Assembly (NCBI GenBank): GCA_944474755.1
Contig: OX104114.1
Location: 80,834,623 to 80,898,622 of the forward strand
Source of the DNA: Limnoperna fortunei
Lineage: Eukaryota; Mollusca; Bivalvia; Mytilida; Modiolidae
Length of the DNA: 64,000 nt
Reading direction: 5' to 3'
Below are positions 13,042-55,150 of this stretch, piece after piece (position 1 is the first letter of the stretch; each line of letters opens with the position of its first letter). The translations under genes were made by a program, and so were the position numbers. A model generated the notes under the pieces. That model was not told where the DNA came from. It ran no database searches and saw only the letters and a program-made list of their open reading frames with translations.

Positions 13042-14448
13042 TAAGGGGAAGACGGGGTACATTTAAACAGTTTTCAATTTTCTATCAAACAATCGTTTTT
13101 TATGGCCATACTGCTCACGTGACCTTTGCCAGTGAAAGTTAACTGGAAAGTAATGTTATTTTCTGAACTAAAATTAGAAGTGTGTTGATTGGATATTATC
13201 AATGCCTGCTCAACATTACTGTAAAAACTGCAAACATGATTCAGGGTACATTTGGCCAGATTTCGGTCTATTAACTATAGGGTATTCTTCGGACAAGCAA
13301 AGGTCTCAATGATGCGTCTTTAATAGACTAAACATGCGTCAGACGCAGTTTGAAATTATTTGCCGGGAGCTTTCTTGTAATTTTGTTTTGAGCTAATACT
13401 GTTCAATACCGATTACAGTTTATTATTTTATATGTTCATGATAAGTCGTACAGCAGGTCGCTATCAAAATACAATTTGTGTAGGTACATGTCATCTATTT
13501 CTTTTTCTTAAAGCAATTGTTTAAGTGGAGTTAGGCCAATGCACCTTCTGTTTAGTTCAATAATTACACACAACATCATACTTCAAGTTTTTGTTAAAGG
13601 AAAAATGAAATGTAATATATAATTGTTTTTTTATGTATGCAATCCCATCCCCCACCCACCCATCCCCAACAAAGGAGTATTTTACAATTAAGATATTAAA
13701 CTAAAAGGCAGCTTTAAAAAAAAATTTCATGAAAATTTAATTAGGACTGATATGGGTTAACATATCTTAATTGACGATTGTGTTGGTGTATTATCAAATG
13801 TAGGGTTATGTTTTATAAACAAATTTAGGTATAACGGTTGCTTTATGTGTTTTGTTAATGTCATTTAAGTTCATTTATTCCACATCTCTTTATAATTGGT
13901 TGTATTTGTGTTTTTACATTTTATAAAAGAAAATCTGTTGGTTTATTATAAACAATAATAAATGACATAGAGGATATATTCGGAGAGTTGAAATGTGCAC
14001 TTTTATGATTTTTCTCAAAAAAACTGATAAAAATTCAAATGTTTGGAAAATAAATAAATCAACAATTGACTAGGATATGTTTATGCCTTGTACTTGGAAA
14101 ATAATGGAATGTTGAACTCATTAGGCATCAGGTTAATGGGGGATAAACATCATTTAATTAATTTTAAATGATCATGTTTACACAGCAGGGGGTTTTATTA
14201 ACATCTTCAATCAGATATTGACACCTGTTATTCACCTGAAGCATGAAAGTTTATCAAAGACAATTGTGCATTTCAAAAGTTTTCAACAGGACAAACGCAG
14301 TCTTTAGTACAGGAAGTGCTACTTTTGATTAGCTTATTGACATGATTTGAATGGAATTTATTGGTTAAGACGTTAATTAGCATTTTATTTATAAAAAAAA
14401 ACTGTCCGAATATCCCCATGTGTCAGAATGTACCCCGTCTTCCCCTAA
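13042..14448. mobile_element. PIF/Harbinger-like non-autonomous element, about 1.4 kb
   Basis: The ends are perfect 19-bp inverted repeats: GGGGAAGACGGGGTACATT at 13045-13063 and its complement at 14427-14445. Each is flanked by TAA (13042-13044 and 14446-14448), a 3-bp target duplication. A TWA-type 3-bp duplication and G-rich TIR ends are known hallmarks of PIF/Harbinger transposons. The 1.36-kb interior has no transposase open frame, so it would depend on a transposase supplied elsewhere. Superfamily assignment is inferred from ends only. Confidence 0.7.
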
Positions 14449-14511
14449 GTTTTGGACTTCAGCAACAAGTTTGCAAAGGAAGAAGTCAACTATCAATATT
14501 CAATATCAGTA

Positions 14512-15082
14512 CAGAACAAAATACTAAATATCTTTAGAAGTAAGGACAAGAGTACCAGGAGTGACGTCATTATTTACAAATAAACTAAAGCTTTGCTTTA
14601 TTCGTAGGGTCGTACCTGTATAGTTGAAGCGGTAGTTGCAGAATACATGTAAATATTGTTTTAATTCTGCAACCAGAAAATATATTTAAAATTAATGGAA
14701 AACATTAAAAATGTGCACTTCTAGCCAATTTTTTAATTGACATTTTTTATTCGACAACAAGCCATAAACCAGAACAGAATACTAAATATCGGTATAAGTA
14801 TGGACAAGGGTACCAGCAGCTGACATCATTATTTACAAATAAAGCTTTGCTTTATTGCTTTATTCGTAGGGTCTTATTTGTTAAGAGGTTAATTAGCATT
14901 TAGTTGAATAGTTGAAGCAGTATTAGTAGAATAAATTTATTCTGCAACTACTGCTTCAACTATACAAATACGACCCTACCAATAAAGCAAAGCTATATTT
15001 GTAAATAATGACGTCACTCCTGGTACCCTTGTCCATGCTTCTAGCGATATTAAATATTCTGTTCTGGTTTATGGCTTGTTGT
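14512..15082. mobile_element. Fold-back element with long inverted arms
   Basis: A large imperfect hairpin is centred near 14936. The left arm 14754-14935 begins ACAACAAGCCATAAACCAGA. The right arm 14936-15082 ends with its complement. Both arms carry ACAAATAAAG-type blocks, CTTTATTCGTAGGGTC, and a GACAAGGGTACC block. An additional direct partial copy of the left arm lies at 14512-14650. There is no coding capacity. It is likely a palindromic MITE or fold-back element. Confidence 0.7.
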
Positions 15083-15137
15083 AGAATACGATATTTATTT
15101 GTGACGTCCGGCTATCACTCAAATACGCGCAGAAAAT

Positions 15138-16050
15138 TAAGAAATAGATTATTGCTAGCAGGCTCTATGGGAATTAGAACTTGGTGAGACGTTATATTTG
15201 TCAATATTTTATACCTAGCGACAGCGAGGTATAAAATGAGGACAAATACAGGGATCGACATTAACGGTAGTCCGATTGTCCGGGACAAGTAAAAATACAA
15301 TTCGGACAAGTAAAAAGCTTGTTTCAGTTGCCGGATCGGACAAGTGAAAATAAAATCAAATTTATCTAGAACAATCGTAAATTTTTTAAAAGTCCTTTAA
15401 GCGGCAATTCTCGCATTAATTGTGTTAAAAATAAAACCCTGCATTGCGACCAAAATTCCCCTTTTCTAAATATAAACACGCGTCACTTAACAATAACCAA
15501 TGAAATCCCGTTTCTTACTTATTATAAATAATCATCCAATGAAATCGTTGATGCTAATTTTATATCGGCCTTTCTGGAAAAATGTTCTAAAATAACTACG
15601 ATACAACTGTCGGATGTTTTAGACTAAAACAATTTATTTCAATAAAATAATGAAATGAATGAATTAATTGTCGTTTTATTGATACAAATAAATGGAAAGA
15701 AGTTCGATTTCTGTCATAACTTGTTAAATTTGGCCAACAATTTATAATTTTAAATACGTACGTCGTGTCATCTTAATTGACTAAAATAAAAACAGATTAA
15801 ATACTAAGATAATTTAAAAAATGACATTTAACAAAGTAATGCATTAATTTGTGACATCCACACCACTTCCAGTCACCAAAATGGGTTGTTTAATTCGGAC
15901 AAGTACTTTGTACTTTCGGACAAGTAAAACCTGACTGTTACTTGTCCGAATGGACAAGTAGGTTTTACAGTTAATGTCGATCCCTGAAATATAAGATCTG
16001 ACCATGTTCTCATTCGCATAGAGCCCAACTGCAATAATCTATTTCGATTC
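15138..16050. mobile_element. Inverted-repeat element interrupted by a hAT-like insertion
   Basis: An outer arm at 15138-15175 (GAAATAGATTATTGC then GGCTCTATG) is repeated in inverse orientation at 16012-16050. Between them lies a second element with its own TIRs (see the 15249-15986 entry). The nesting suggests that an older palindromic element was later split. Confidence 0.5.
15249..15986. mobile_element. hAT-like non-autonomous element
   Basis: Perfect 17-bp terminal inverted repeats (CAGGGATCGACATTAAC at 15249-15265, complement at 15970-15986) enclose about 0.7 kb. The subterminal sequence is rich in GGACAAGTAAAA-type motifs in both orientations, as expected of transposase-binding repeats. 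AAATA abuts both ends (15244-15248 and 15987-15991), which could be a 5-bp target duplication. CAGGG-type ends are typical of hAT elements. A usual 8-bp duplication was not seen. No transposase frame is present. Confidence 0.65.
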
Positions 16051-16999
16051 TAATATGTCTAACAATCGTTTTAAAATTTCGAAGCGGCTCTAAGAGGACG
16101 CTTTCAATGGTAATACCGTTTTTTGAAACTAATAAGATATATCTTAAAACAGAATGTTAAAGCAAATAAAATTGACATAAACATATATTCTCGTCATTTT
16201 ATTGAATATACGTACCTTTTAAACAAAAATATTGAGAAATCTTAACAAAATTGCATTGTTCCATTTTGGAATTTTCAGTTGAGCATAATATGATGTCGAA
16301 ATTGTAATTGTGACGTCATATTAATTCGAATGTAGAATTGTTAAAAAAAATAATGTATCGGGAGTAGTTTAAATCATATAAATCTCAGACTTTAGACTAA
16401 AAATAACTGAATTATTAACAATAAAGATAATTATGGATAACACATAACAAACTGCATTTTTAAGTCAGTTTTTACATTTAAACAAAAAAAAAAAAACAGT
16501 TTACGCATGTGCGAACTACTATAAACTTATGGGAATTTTGACACAGCTTTGTTTACATAGCTAAAGCAAGACGTCATATTAGAATTTCAAGTACTAAAAA
16601 TCGTTTAGAAGAGCACTTTTTTCATGTTTTCCTTTAGAATTAAATGAATTTTCTGATTGCAGAAAAAACTCGCTGCAAAACAGGTAAAAAATGCTCGGCA
16701 GAGCCTCGCATTTCTACCTGTTTCTAAGGTTCGTAACAAACTGTATATTTTCTGACAATGTAGTACTTATATTGTATATTTAATAAATATTAATTTTTAA
16801 TTTATATTAATTATAATTTATTATCCTTCCCTCACAAGTGTCAAAAGTGGCTCAACCTGGCTTTTGCAAGACCACGCGATGATTGAGAAAGAACGGATAA
16901 GTTACACTTTACCAGAGACGTCTCTGACTTGACGCAAAGGAGGAAAACCCAAGACAGACTGATGAAAATATTCAATTGTTACTTTCTAACTTTTCCGTT

Positions 17000-17560
17000 T
17001 GCTCTTCAAATCATAGCGCGCTTTTGTAGGTGGAAAGGAAAAGTCTAGACAATACCCAACGCAAGTTTATATACAAGCAGAGAAGTGGGACGTACCAAAT
17101 ATGTCCTGGAACCTACAAATCTCGAATAAACGTTTATTCCTGTTTGCAGGGAAAGTCAAAGAATTCAAAGAAACGTTGCAAGATATGTACTGAAGAATTA
17201 CAAAGACAGATCTCCAGGGGAAGTCACAAACATGTTAAATACATTAAAATGGGAAAGTTTGGAAAGTAGGCGCAAAAAATCAAGATTAATTAACTTTACT
17301 GTACAAAATCAATTAGGGGTTAGTAGAGGTTTCAAAAGACATTTTAACTAGATCTGACAGGAGTACTCGGGGGAACATAAATTCAGGCAAACAAGGACAT
17401 ATATAAATACTCTTTTTTCCCAGAACAATAACAGAGTGGAATAATCTACCTAGCGAATCCATAGATATGGCATAATCCCTGGAATCCTGGTCTAGCCACT
17501 CTAACATTTGAAGGATCCCCTGTGACACACAGACAATAAATATACTTCTGTACCACTGTA
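17000..17560 (+). pseudogene. LINE reverse-transcriptase C-terminal remnant (CR1/Jockey-like)
   Basis: The plus strand spells, across frames, a typical LINE ORF2 tail. A block equivalent to QRNVARYVLKNYKDRSPG is followed by VTNMLNTLKWESLESRRKK, SRLINFTVQNQLG, and later SQNNNRVE with SESIDMA and SLESW. These match the familiar RRAARYV...YRDRSPG...TMLQ.LGW..L..RR...RL and R.WN.LP...A.SLE order of CR1/Jockey-group elements. Frameshifts and stops show it is dead. The upstream EN and RT core are missing, so it is a 5'-truncated insertion. Confidence 0.75.
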
Positions 17561-17849
17561 TATGTTTTTATTTATGTGTAATCTAAACCAAAATTAATTG
17601 AATTTTATAAAAAAAAATAGAAAAATAGTAACATTTTATGCACATACTTTGAATGTAAGTTTTTACATGTTTTGACTTTTGACTTTTAAGTCCACTTTTT
17701 TGTACTTGCGCACAAGTTCCCGTATATGGAAAAAGAAGAATAAGTCTATACTATATTTAGTTTATAAATAATGTCCCTGGTGTTTGAAGGAAATTCACTA
17801 CAGCACACACTATATATACATTAGCTGACATGCATGGCTCTCAGTGCTC

Positions 17850-18420
17850 TTGTCAGTTTGAGTCTTTATTTGTTCTAATCGTTTTTACTGTTTTATATAT
17901 TGTCTTCTCTCCCTTAATTTGGCCCTTAATTTTATGCTACCTTTATATTTAGCAATGTATATTTATTCAGAATGTCAATTCCTGATTGCTTATAATGTTT
18001 TAACTATAAATTGCTTTTTATGTCATGTATTTACAGCTTTCTTTTATTGCTTTTGTACCTTTAAACTTAGTCTGTATAGTGCTTTTTACTAATATCTTTT
18101 AGGTCAGTTTGACCTCGCTTTAGTGCTAGTTGCATTATGTTCTTTCATTTAACTTTCTTGCTCCACCCTTTTAACATGTGGGGCCTGCATGATCAGCAAT
18201 TGTCGTATGTGTTTTTAAGTATTTATTTGAACTTAGAATGCATGTCTTGTACCTATATCTGTGTCATTTTATGTATTGTATTGTCAGATTGTACTGTATG
18301 TTTATTATGGCTGTTATTTGTTTTTCTGTCGGTTTTAAAAGCTCTATGTTTGTTGTTGTATGATCACCGACTTAAAATAAAATTTGCTTGAATTAACTGA
18401 TTTGACTTGATGTACATAAC
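17850..18420 (+). repeat. Possible LINE 3' end (TTGACTTGA tail)
   Basis: The segment ends in GGTTTTAAAAGCTCTATG, an ACCGACTTAAAATAAA block and a TGACTTGA tail. A shorter relative with the same order (GGTTTTAAAAGCTCCATAG, CACCGACTCTAAATAAA, ACTTGACTTACTTGAC) lies at 19107-19195. Two copies with the same 3' end suggest a retroposed family. No coding domain was recognised in the open frame at 18137-18391. Confidence 0.4.
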
Positions 18421-18911
18421 GGTCTCATTAATTAGCGACAACAGAACAAACAATATTTCCTTTTTTTTAATTATTGACCTTCTCGAAATCACGTGGTTTC
18501 GTTTTGTTGTCATCGCCAGCTGACGCGTGTTTCAGTCGAGCATCGTCTGTTAGATCAGAGAAAGATATGCCGACACATAATAATTTCCATTGAATTATTT
18601 TGACAGATATTAAAATTGTTACAAAGGAATTGTAATTGTATTGCAACATTCATATTCATAAACATTGTTAAGAACAATTTTTTTTTTGTAAAATATTCAA
18701 CAAATAATCTATTTGTTGCATTTCTTGATTTATTCATTCTCATTTATTACATACATGTTTTTTAAATCTAATTTTCGTTATAAAAAAATCTTAATCTAAA
18801 TTTATATTTCCACGGTTTATTAAAATGTGTTATTGCGTGTCGGTCTTCTTTAATTTTTAACTTTCATCAAAGTTCAGTGTCAGGTAATAAAAAAGCAATT
18901 AACAAACAAAC

Positions 18912-20002
18912 AAGGCATTTACAATTGAGGATTGTTTGTTTTAAGAACACCATCAGACAAGAATAAAATGATTCTCATTTACAATGATGAGACATTTTCT
19001 ATTTCCATGATTACATATATTTTATTTGTATGTACAAAAGGCACGAACCTACAAGAAAAAAATTAGCGACAAGATGACAAATTACCGAAAGAGATCTTTT
19101 TTATGTCGGTTTTAAAAGCTCCATAGAGCTTATGTTATTTGTTACATGTGCACCGACTCTAAATAAATATTACTTGACTTACTTGACTATATACTATACA
19201 ATTACATCACATAAATACCTTTACCAACCTGCCCCTTTTGTAGTAATTTGTTTTCTTGTCCATCATTGCTGGGACCATACTGGGAGGGTTCCCAGTGCTC
19301 GACCCACAGAGCAGCCCAGCGCGTCCCCGGGTGGCGGATAGGGGAGACCCTCTCGTTGGGGGGGTGTCAGGTCATAATACGGAAAGCCTGACCGCGGACC
19401 GTAGTGGGTAACGTGTTTGGAGAGTGCCACGCTCCTTGCATGATAAAGACTAGGCCGAATTTTACTGCCGTTATAATCCGAGGTTAGTTTTGTGATTTAA
19501 AAAAAAACGAGGGTACGATTATTCGTTCTAGATAAAGACCACTTTTGTAAATTTCGAAAAAGAGTAGGCTCATTGTAGCCGCTACAAAAGGCTAAATTTT
19601 CCGCCACTACCCAAACCTCCATACTTTTCCAGTGGCAGTCAAAATTGTATTCCCTGTGACCCATCCCACCCCCATTTTCCGTTGATTTATTATTTGTTAA
19701 CTTGTTCCCGTCCTGAATATAGCTGAAATACTGCTTGATGGACGTAAAGCAGACATCCAATCAATCAATCAATCAATCTTGTCCATCATTGTCTCTTATA
19801 TATACGTATATCTAATGCATCATTAGGCTGTCTCTGTCGGTACTTTGTGTTCTTGTTGCTATTTTTATTCTTGTAGGTTCTTGCCTCTTGTACATAAAAT
19901 AAAATATATTTAATCATGATAATAGAAAATGTCTCATCATTGTACATCGCCGAATCATTTTGTTCTTGTCTGGTGTTCTTGAAACAAACTATCCTCAGTT
20001 CA
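18912..20002. repeat. Diverged inverted repeat, about 180-bp arms
   Basis: The left arm (18912-19097) and right arm (19828-20002, complementary) share blocks such as AAGAACACCATCAGACAAGA, ACAATGATGAGACATTTTCT, and GAACCTACAAGAA. Between them lie a LINE-like 3' end and a retroposon with its own target duplication (19269-19777). The arms may be the termini of an older DNA element or two inverted copies of one repeat. Confidence 0.6.
19269..19777 (+). mobile_element. 509-bp retroposon with (TCAA)n tail and 14-bp target duplication
   Basis: A perfect 14-bp direct repeat, CTTGTCCATCATTG, flanks the element (19255-19268 and 19778-19791). The body is GC-richer than its surroundings, starting CTGGGACCATACTGGGAGGG, and ends in five TCAA units. 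A second, shortened copy lies inverted at 22914-23318 with its own 10-bp duplication, and a third 3' scrap lies near 21905-21990. No box A/B pair and no long open frame were found, so it may be a SINE with an unusual head or the ends of a LINE. Confidence 0.75.
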
Positions 20003-20239
20003 AAAAGCACTTCTAGGAGTACCAGCCACACACATATGACGTTGCGACAAAAACTACCATCAGACAAGAGGCTGACTTGGAATGTTCCCTCGTAGAGATA
20101 CACTCAGATTTTAACTAATGGAAAGTTATTTTAAAAATTTGAGAATATTGTGTTAAATTTTGATGTCGCTGCTTGGCAAGAAACGCTAAAAGGGCAACCT
20201 AAATGGTCCATGTTATATCTTTTTTTTAATTACTGTCGC

Positions 20240-20482
20240 CAGTGGCGTAGCCAGGCAGAAGCTCAGAAGCCAATGCTTCCGCGCCGTCTTGGCTCAAAAT
20301 AAGCTTTCACTATCATTTCGCCGGGTTTTCTCCTCCGTATTGATATTTTCATGGACCCGAATCACGTCATATCTTAGTCTTGTCGACGTGTAAAGTCGAA
20401 GAATCTGTATCCGCCAATTGCTCTCTGACCCTAGCCAAGAAAAAGGCTCCACGTCATATCATTCAGCCTAGCTATCCCACTG
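20240..20482. mobile_element. hAT-type MITE, about 243 bp
   Basis: The left end CAGTGGCGTAGCCAGGC and the complement of the right end (CAGTGGGATAGCTAGGC) form a 17-bp imperfect TIR. CAGTGGCGTAGCCA is a familiar hAT terminus. No matching 8-bp duplication remains. The element has no coding capacity. Confidence 0.65.
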
Positions 20483-20958
20483 TGTAATGTTTTGCACTTT
20501 TGTAAGGGAAATATATACCGACTCCTAAAACGACAAAATTACAGATAATAAAATTCATGCATGAGATTTATAATACAATTTATCTGGTTATGCAAATGTA
20601 CTTTGCAAATACAAATTTCATTTTTTAAAATTACTAATTGGAAAAAACAACATCTGCAGAAATACCTCAATTCAAAAGTACATTTCGTCAGGTCCTAAAT
20701 TAGGTTGATGAGCTGGTATTTAAATTCAGAAACCAAGTCCTATTTTGGCGATGAGCTATTTAAAATTCAGTATATTCATAAATCATCTTAAAATGTAATA
20801 AGTTGCTAATATCTTTGTTTCACATGCATGGAAATCCGTTAAATTTATTTAAATTTGTATAGCTAAGTATACGATTTTTAGTTGTTAATTGATATGTTTG
20901 GCTTATACATGTTATATTACTACGTTTTTTTTCTTAACATTTATTATTATACAGTTTG

Positions 20959-21080
20959 ATGCCTGTCGCCGAGTGGTTAAGGTAGTTAGTTATCGACCTA
21001 CTATAAATCACTGAGGTTGAGGGTTACAGTCTCGCTGAGGGCACTGTGTGCTCGACTCGAATCTCAATTGCAAAATTGCC
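20959..21080 (+). mobile_element. SINE 5' fragment (copy 3)
   Basis: The tRNA-like head of the SINE family is recognisable: GTCGCCGAGTGGTTAAGGTA is box A-like, a degraded box B lies near GAGGGTTACAGTCTC, and GTGTGCTCGACTCGAATCTC follows. The 3' half and tail are missing or too diverged to see. Confidence 0.7.
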
Positions 21081-21755
21081 TGAATTTCTACCAAATTTCT
21101 ACCTAAAAGATATAAACATTTCTAGCACTTAGGCTTTCTTTTGAAAGTTCCCGATTTCTTCCGTAAACCAGAAACCTCACGATCCTGTAGATTAAAATGA
21201 CAGGCTTTTTGATTATATGTCGCCGCGAGTTGAGATGAGGGCACGTGACCTCATCTCAACATGGAAAACGGTTATAAAATAGAAGAATAGAAGAATCAAT
21301 ATGTATATATTCCAATGCAATAGTCTACCGTCCGACCAAGGGCATAAGTTTGTCGGCTTTGGACCAAAAAAATCTCCCGCTATAGTTTATCTTTATTCAT
21401 AAAATCCATGTTTAACCAGGGAAATGTGTAGTCTAGGTAATTAGTCATCTGCTATATATCACTGGCGCGTTAACAATATATTGGGTTGTGAGTGTGAGCA
21501 AGAAAGACATAAGTGTTCGACTATATCCGTAATTGACGAACAATCCGACTTCAAAAGAAGATGAAGGGTTTCAATCCAATAACACATCTTGTAGAAACTT
21601 CTTAGATCTACTCGTAACAAGTAAAGTGAACTTAGGACATAGGACAAAAAAAACTTGCACTCGTTAGTATCTTTAGTTTTCTTAACAATATAAAAAATAC
21701 CAGAAAGGTCAACATATGTTACAATTAATACGACACTTATACATTGTTTACTCCG

Positions 21756-21763
21756 TATAAAAG
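21756..21763 (+). promoter_or_regulatory. TATA box of the collagen-like gene
   Basis: TATAAAAG lies 42 bp upstream of the first ATG of the signal-peptide exon. The paralogous first exon at 58286 has the same octamer 55 bp upstream of its ATG. That conservation supports it as the core promoter. Confidence 0.6.
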
Positions 21764-21797
21764 CGTTTGCCGCTTCAACAACGCGTTCACCAACTTG

Positions 21798-52211
<30,414 letters not shown>

Positions 52212-52249
52212 TATCATTAATATAACCTTATACATACATAACAGTCATA

Positions 52250-52365
52250 ACTTGTTTGTTTGTTTGAATGATGTTTAACGCCACAGTCCATTTACAGCAA
52301 TTTTCCAGCTATGTCATAGCTTCCAGTTTTTATTGGATGAGGAAGCCGGAGTACCGGAAAATACT
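52250..52365 (-). mobile_element. SINE 3' fragment, inverse orientation (copy 5)
   Basis: TTGTTTGTTTGAATGATGTT, GCAATTTTCCAGCTATG, CCAGTTTTTATTGGATGAGG, and AAGCCGGAGTACCGG are the complement of the SINE 3' half. It starts about 40 bp after the collagen stop codon, so it lies in or just after the 3' UTR. Confidence 0.8.
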
Positions 52366-52369
52366 GGAA

Positions 52370-55150
52370 TAATATTGGAATAATATAAATGATTTATTTT
52401 ATGATTATGGATATAATGAGGTATTAGGATATGATTAAAAATATGGCTTAAGCTGGCAATCCAGTGCTACTGTGTTAAACATTTCATATAAAATAAGATC
52501 TGGTCCACTACGCTGTCCATTTATTTATTTGTTTTTAATTTCTGATCATGTAACAGGTGTATCTTATGCCTTTAAAAAGTAGTAATGTATATCTTTCAAA
52601 AAGATTGTTATTTATTTGGGATTGAAACTTTTTGTCATAGTTTTTTTCAATTTTTTTTCACCCTAATTTCTAAAATGATTGTTGTGGTATCAAATTTTAA
52701 AAAAATCTATATTTGGTTAATTTTTACATTAATTTTCGCTTTTTTTATATTTATTAGAATTGTCCTAGATTCATTGGAGAAATTTTGTTCATGTTATTAA
52801 TAATAATTAGTTTGTAAATTCTTTTAATTGTTTTAGACATTTTCTTATGTTTAAAAATGTGTTCTTAAATTCTTGTCAAAGGGAGATACTCTTTTTTATT
52901 TTCTTTATACACTAAGAAGTCATTACCCTATGGGATGGACTGTGCAAAAGTAACCGAACGGGCGATACATCAACATTTTTGATTAAAAATCTTTCCTTCA
53001 CTTAAAATTTCATATGTGAGGCAATACACATATAATGCTAAATTAAAATATGGGTGTTTACGAACTTTGTGCGAACATTTTACCTTAAAGTTTAAGAATG
53101 TGTTTTCTTCTTTCAATGTTGTGGTCATATTGTACTATATTACACACTTTAGGATGTGCTTCCACTGTAAAGACATTGACTGAAAAAAAGATTGTTGTTC
53201 TACACTAATGGCATAGAATTCGAAATATCCAACTCTTCAGCAAAAGCAGAAACAAAAGAGAAATTTGGGACTATTTTTATCCTGCTATGCACCCTTAAGT
53301 TTTTCTCAGTATTCCTTAGTCATGAAACAGCTAGCTAAATTTTGGTACAATTGTTGCAGTCCGTGATATAATTCAGATTGATTGAAGATGTTCTGATGTT
53401 TATATATTTATATATATATTTAGAACAGACATAAAAAGCTAAACATGAAGATGAGTTGTACATACACAAAAAAAATATTGTGAAATTGCCCTCACTTTAT
53501 ATTTAGGTTTGCAATCGCTTTAGATCAACAAAACCAATAACAACATGATAAATTTTGTTTATAATAAGCTCTGCGGGATATTTGGTCAAGTGTCTCCATG
53601 TCTTTTCTTTGCAAGACTTTATATTTAAGCTAAATCCATATTTGCAGACGACTTTCCGATGCAGAGAATGTGGGCAAGCACATAACACGCAGCTTATCGG
53701 TTATGTCAGGGCTATGCACCCAGTCACTTACACAGTGCAACTTATGCACCTACACCTTAAATGAAAATCTGGAGGAGAGGATGTTATTATATCAAAAGGC
53801 AAAACATGGACTTAAAATTCTAGAAGTTACAAGACTGGTGGTGACAGTAGTGTCTACTATAACCACATTTTAATTAACGGAAATGCCTCCACCCAGAACC
53901 GACTTCACTGCTCTTGGACCCATCCCTGTATTAAATCTTACACCTGAGAGATCACCTGTCGAGATAAAATTAGATATTGAATATAACCCATATGTTTCAT
54001 GAAGAGGGATTTGATCCTCTCTTCCCCAAGAGAAGAAAGAGGAAGATAGACACTTGGTTGTGTCGAAACAAGAGGATATCTGTGAAAAATGGCTGAGATT
54101 TCTCTCCCCTCCTAGCATGTCCAGCCAAACGGAGGAAGGGAAGGTAATGAGGAAATTTAGAAAAACATTCTTGAACAGCAAACAATATAAGGTTCTGTCC
54201 TTCTTTATGGATTAGCGGGGCTGAAGAAGGATGAGCGCGTCGTTTTCCCCGTTGATAATAAATAAATCTGGAGGAGTTGATATTATTACATCAAAAGGCA
54301 AAACATGGACTTACAATTCACTCCGGGAAAGCCATTCATTGCATGGGGATGAGCAGATAAGAGCACTTAAACATCAAATGAAACCGAATTATTGAGAACA
54401 ATGTCAAACTAGAAATAATTGAAATTAGCTAAAGTATGGATGAAAATGAGTTCTCCAATGACAGTTCATATTCGGACATTGATTATGAACAATGTTGTAA
54501 CAAATATTAGGAAGGGACTGTAAATGACAATTTACAAAACTATTTTACACTATCTTATAATAATGATAACCTATTTCATTCATGTTCGTGAGGAACAGAT
54601 TTTAAAGAAAGGACAGTACAACGATTGTCGAACTGTCTCTGATCTGTTCGTCCCTTACAAAAAATTTATATACTAGTATTTTAAGTGAGATTAGTTAATT
54701 AAAACAGAATGTAAATACACAAAATACTAAAACCTAACATAACATTTTGCGGTGTTCTCCTTATAAGTGATAAGTATTGGAAATATACACACGATTCTAA
54801 ATAATGCTGACTGGTGGGTCGCTTCAGTATATTCACTCGTTTGGTAACCAGTCTGACATGTCTCGTTGCAAAATATTTCCCTCAGAAAAAGGACAATTTT
54901 CACTTTTATTACATACAGCAAGGCATGAATCTTGTCCAAGTTCTAAAATAGCATATGTTTTATTTACTGGAAGCCCACGATTTGTGAAATATGTATAGGG
55001 TTCAGAGTGTCGAGTCAAGAAGGAGCTACCCTTTGTTTAATGTCCATTTTATAACTTTAACTTAACTTCGGTATGTTATATAGTATTTTTGTTCAAAATC
55101 AGCGTTTTTTTCTATCAAGAATAAGAATGTTACGCAAAAGGAGGGCGGAT
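52370..55150. other. Intergenic stretch, no recognised gene
   Basis: Only small open frames occur. One feature stands out: a block of about 55 bp (AATCTGGAGGAG, ATCAAAAGGCAAAACATGGA, CTTA) at 53766-53822 is repeated directly at 54264-54318 with few changes. The sequence between carries no recognised domain on either strand. Confidence 0.5.

Noticed and set aside
19269..19500. CpG island or promoter
   Set aside because: The GC-rich stretch is the 5' part of a retroposon with a 14-bp target duplication and a second copy at 22914-23318.
53870..54185. 103-codon minus-strand ORF as a gene
   Set aside because: No start context, splice structure or recognisable domain. The composition is like neighbouring non-coding DNA.
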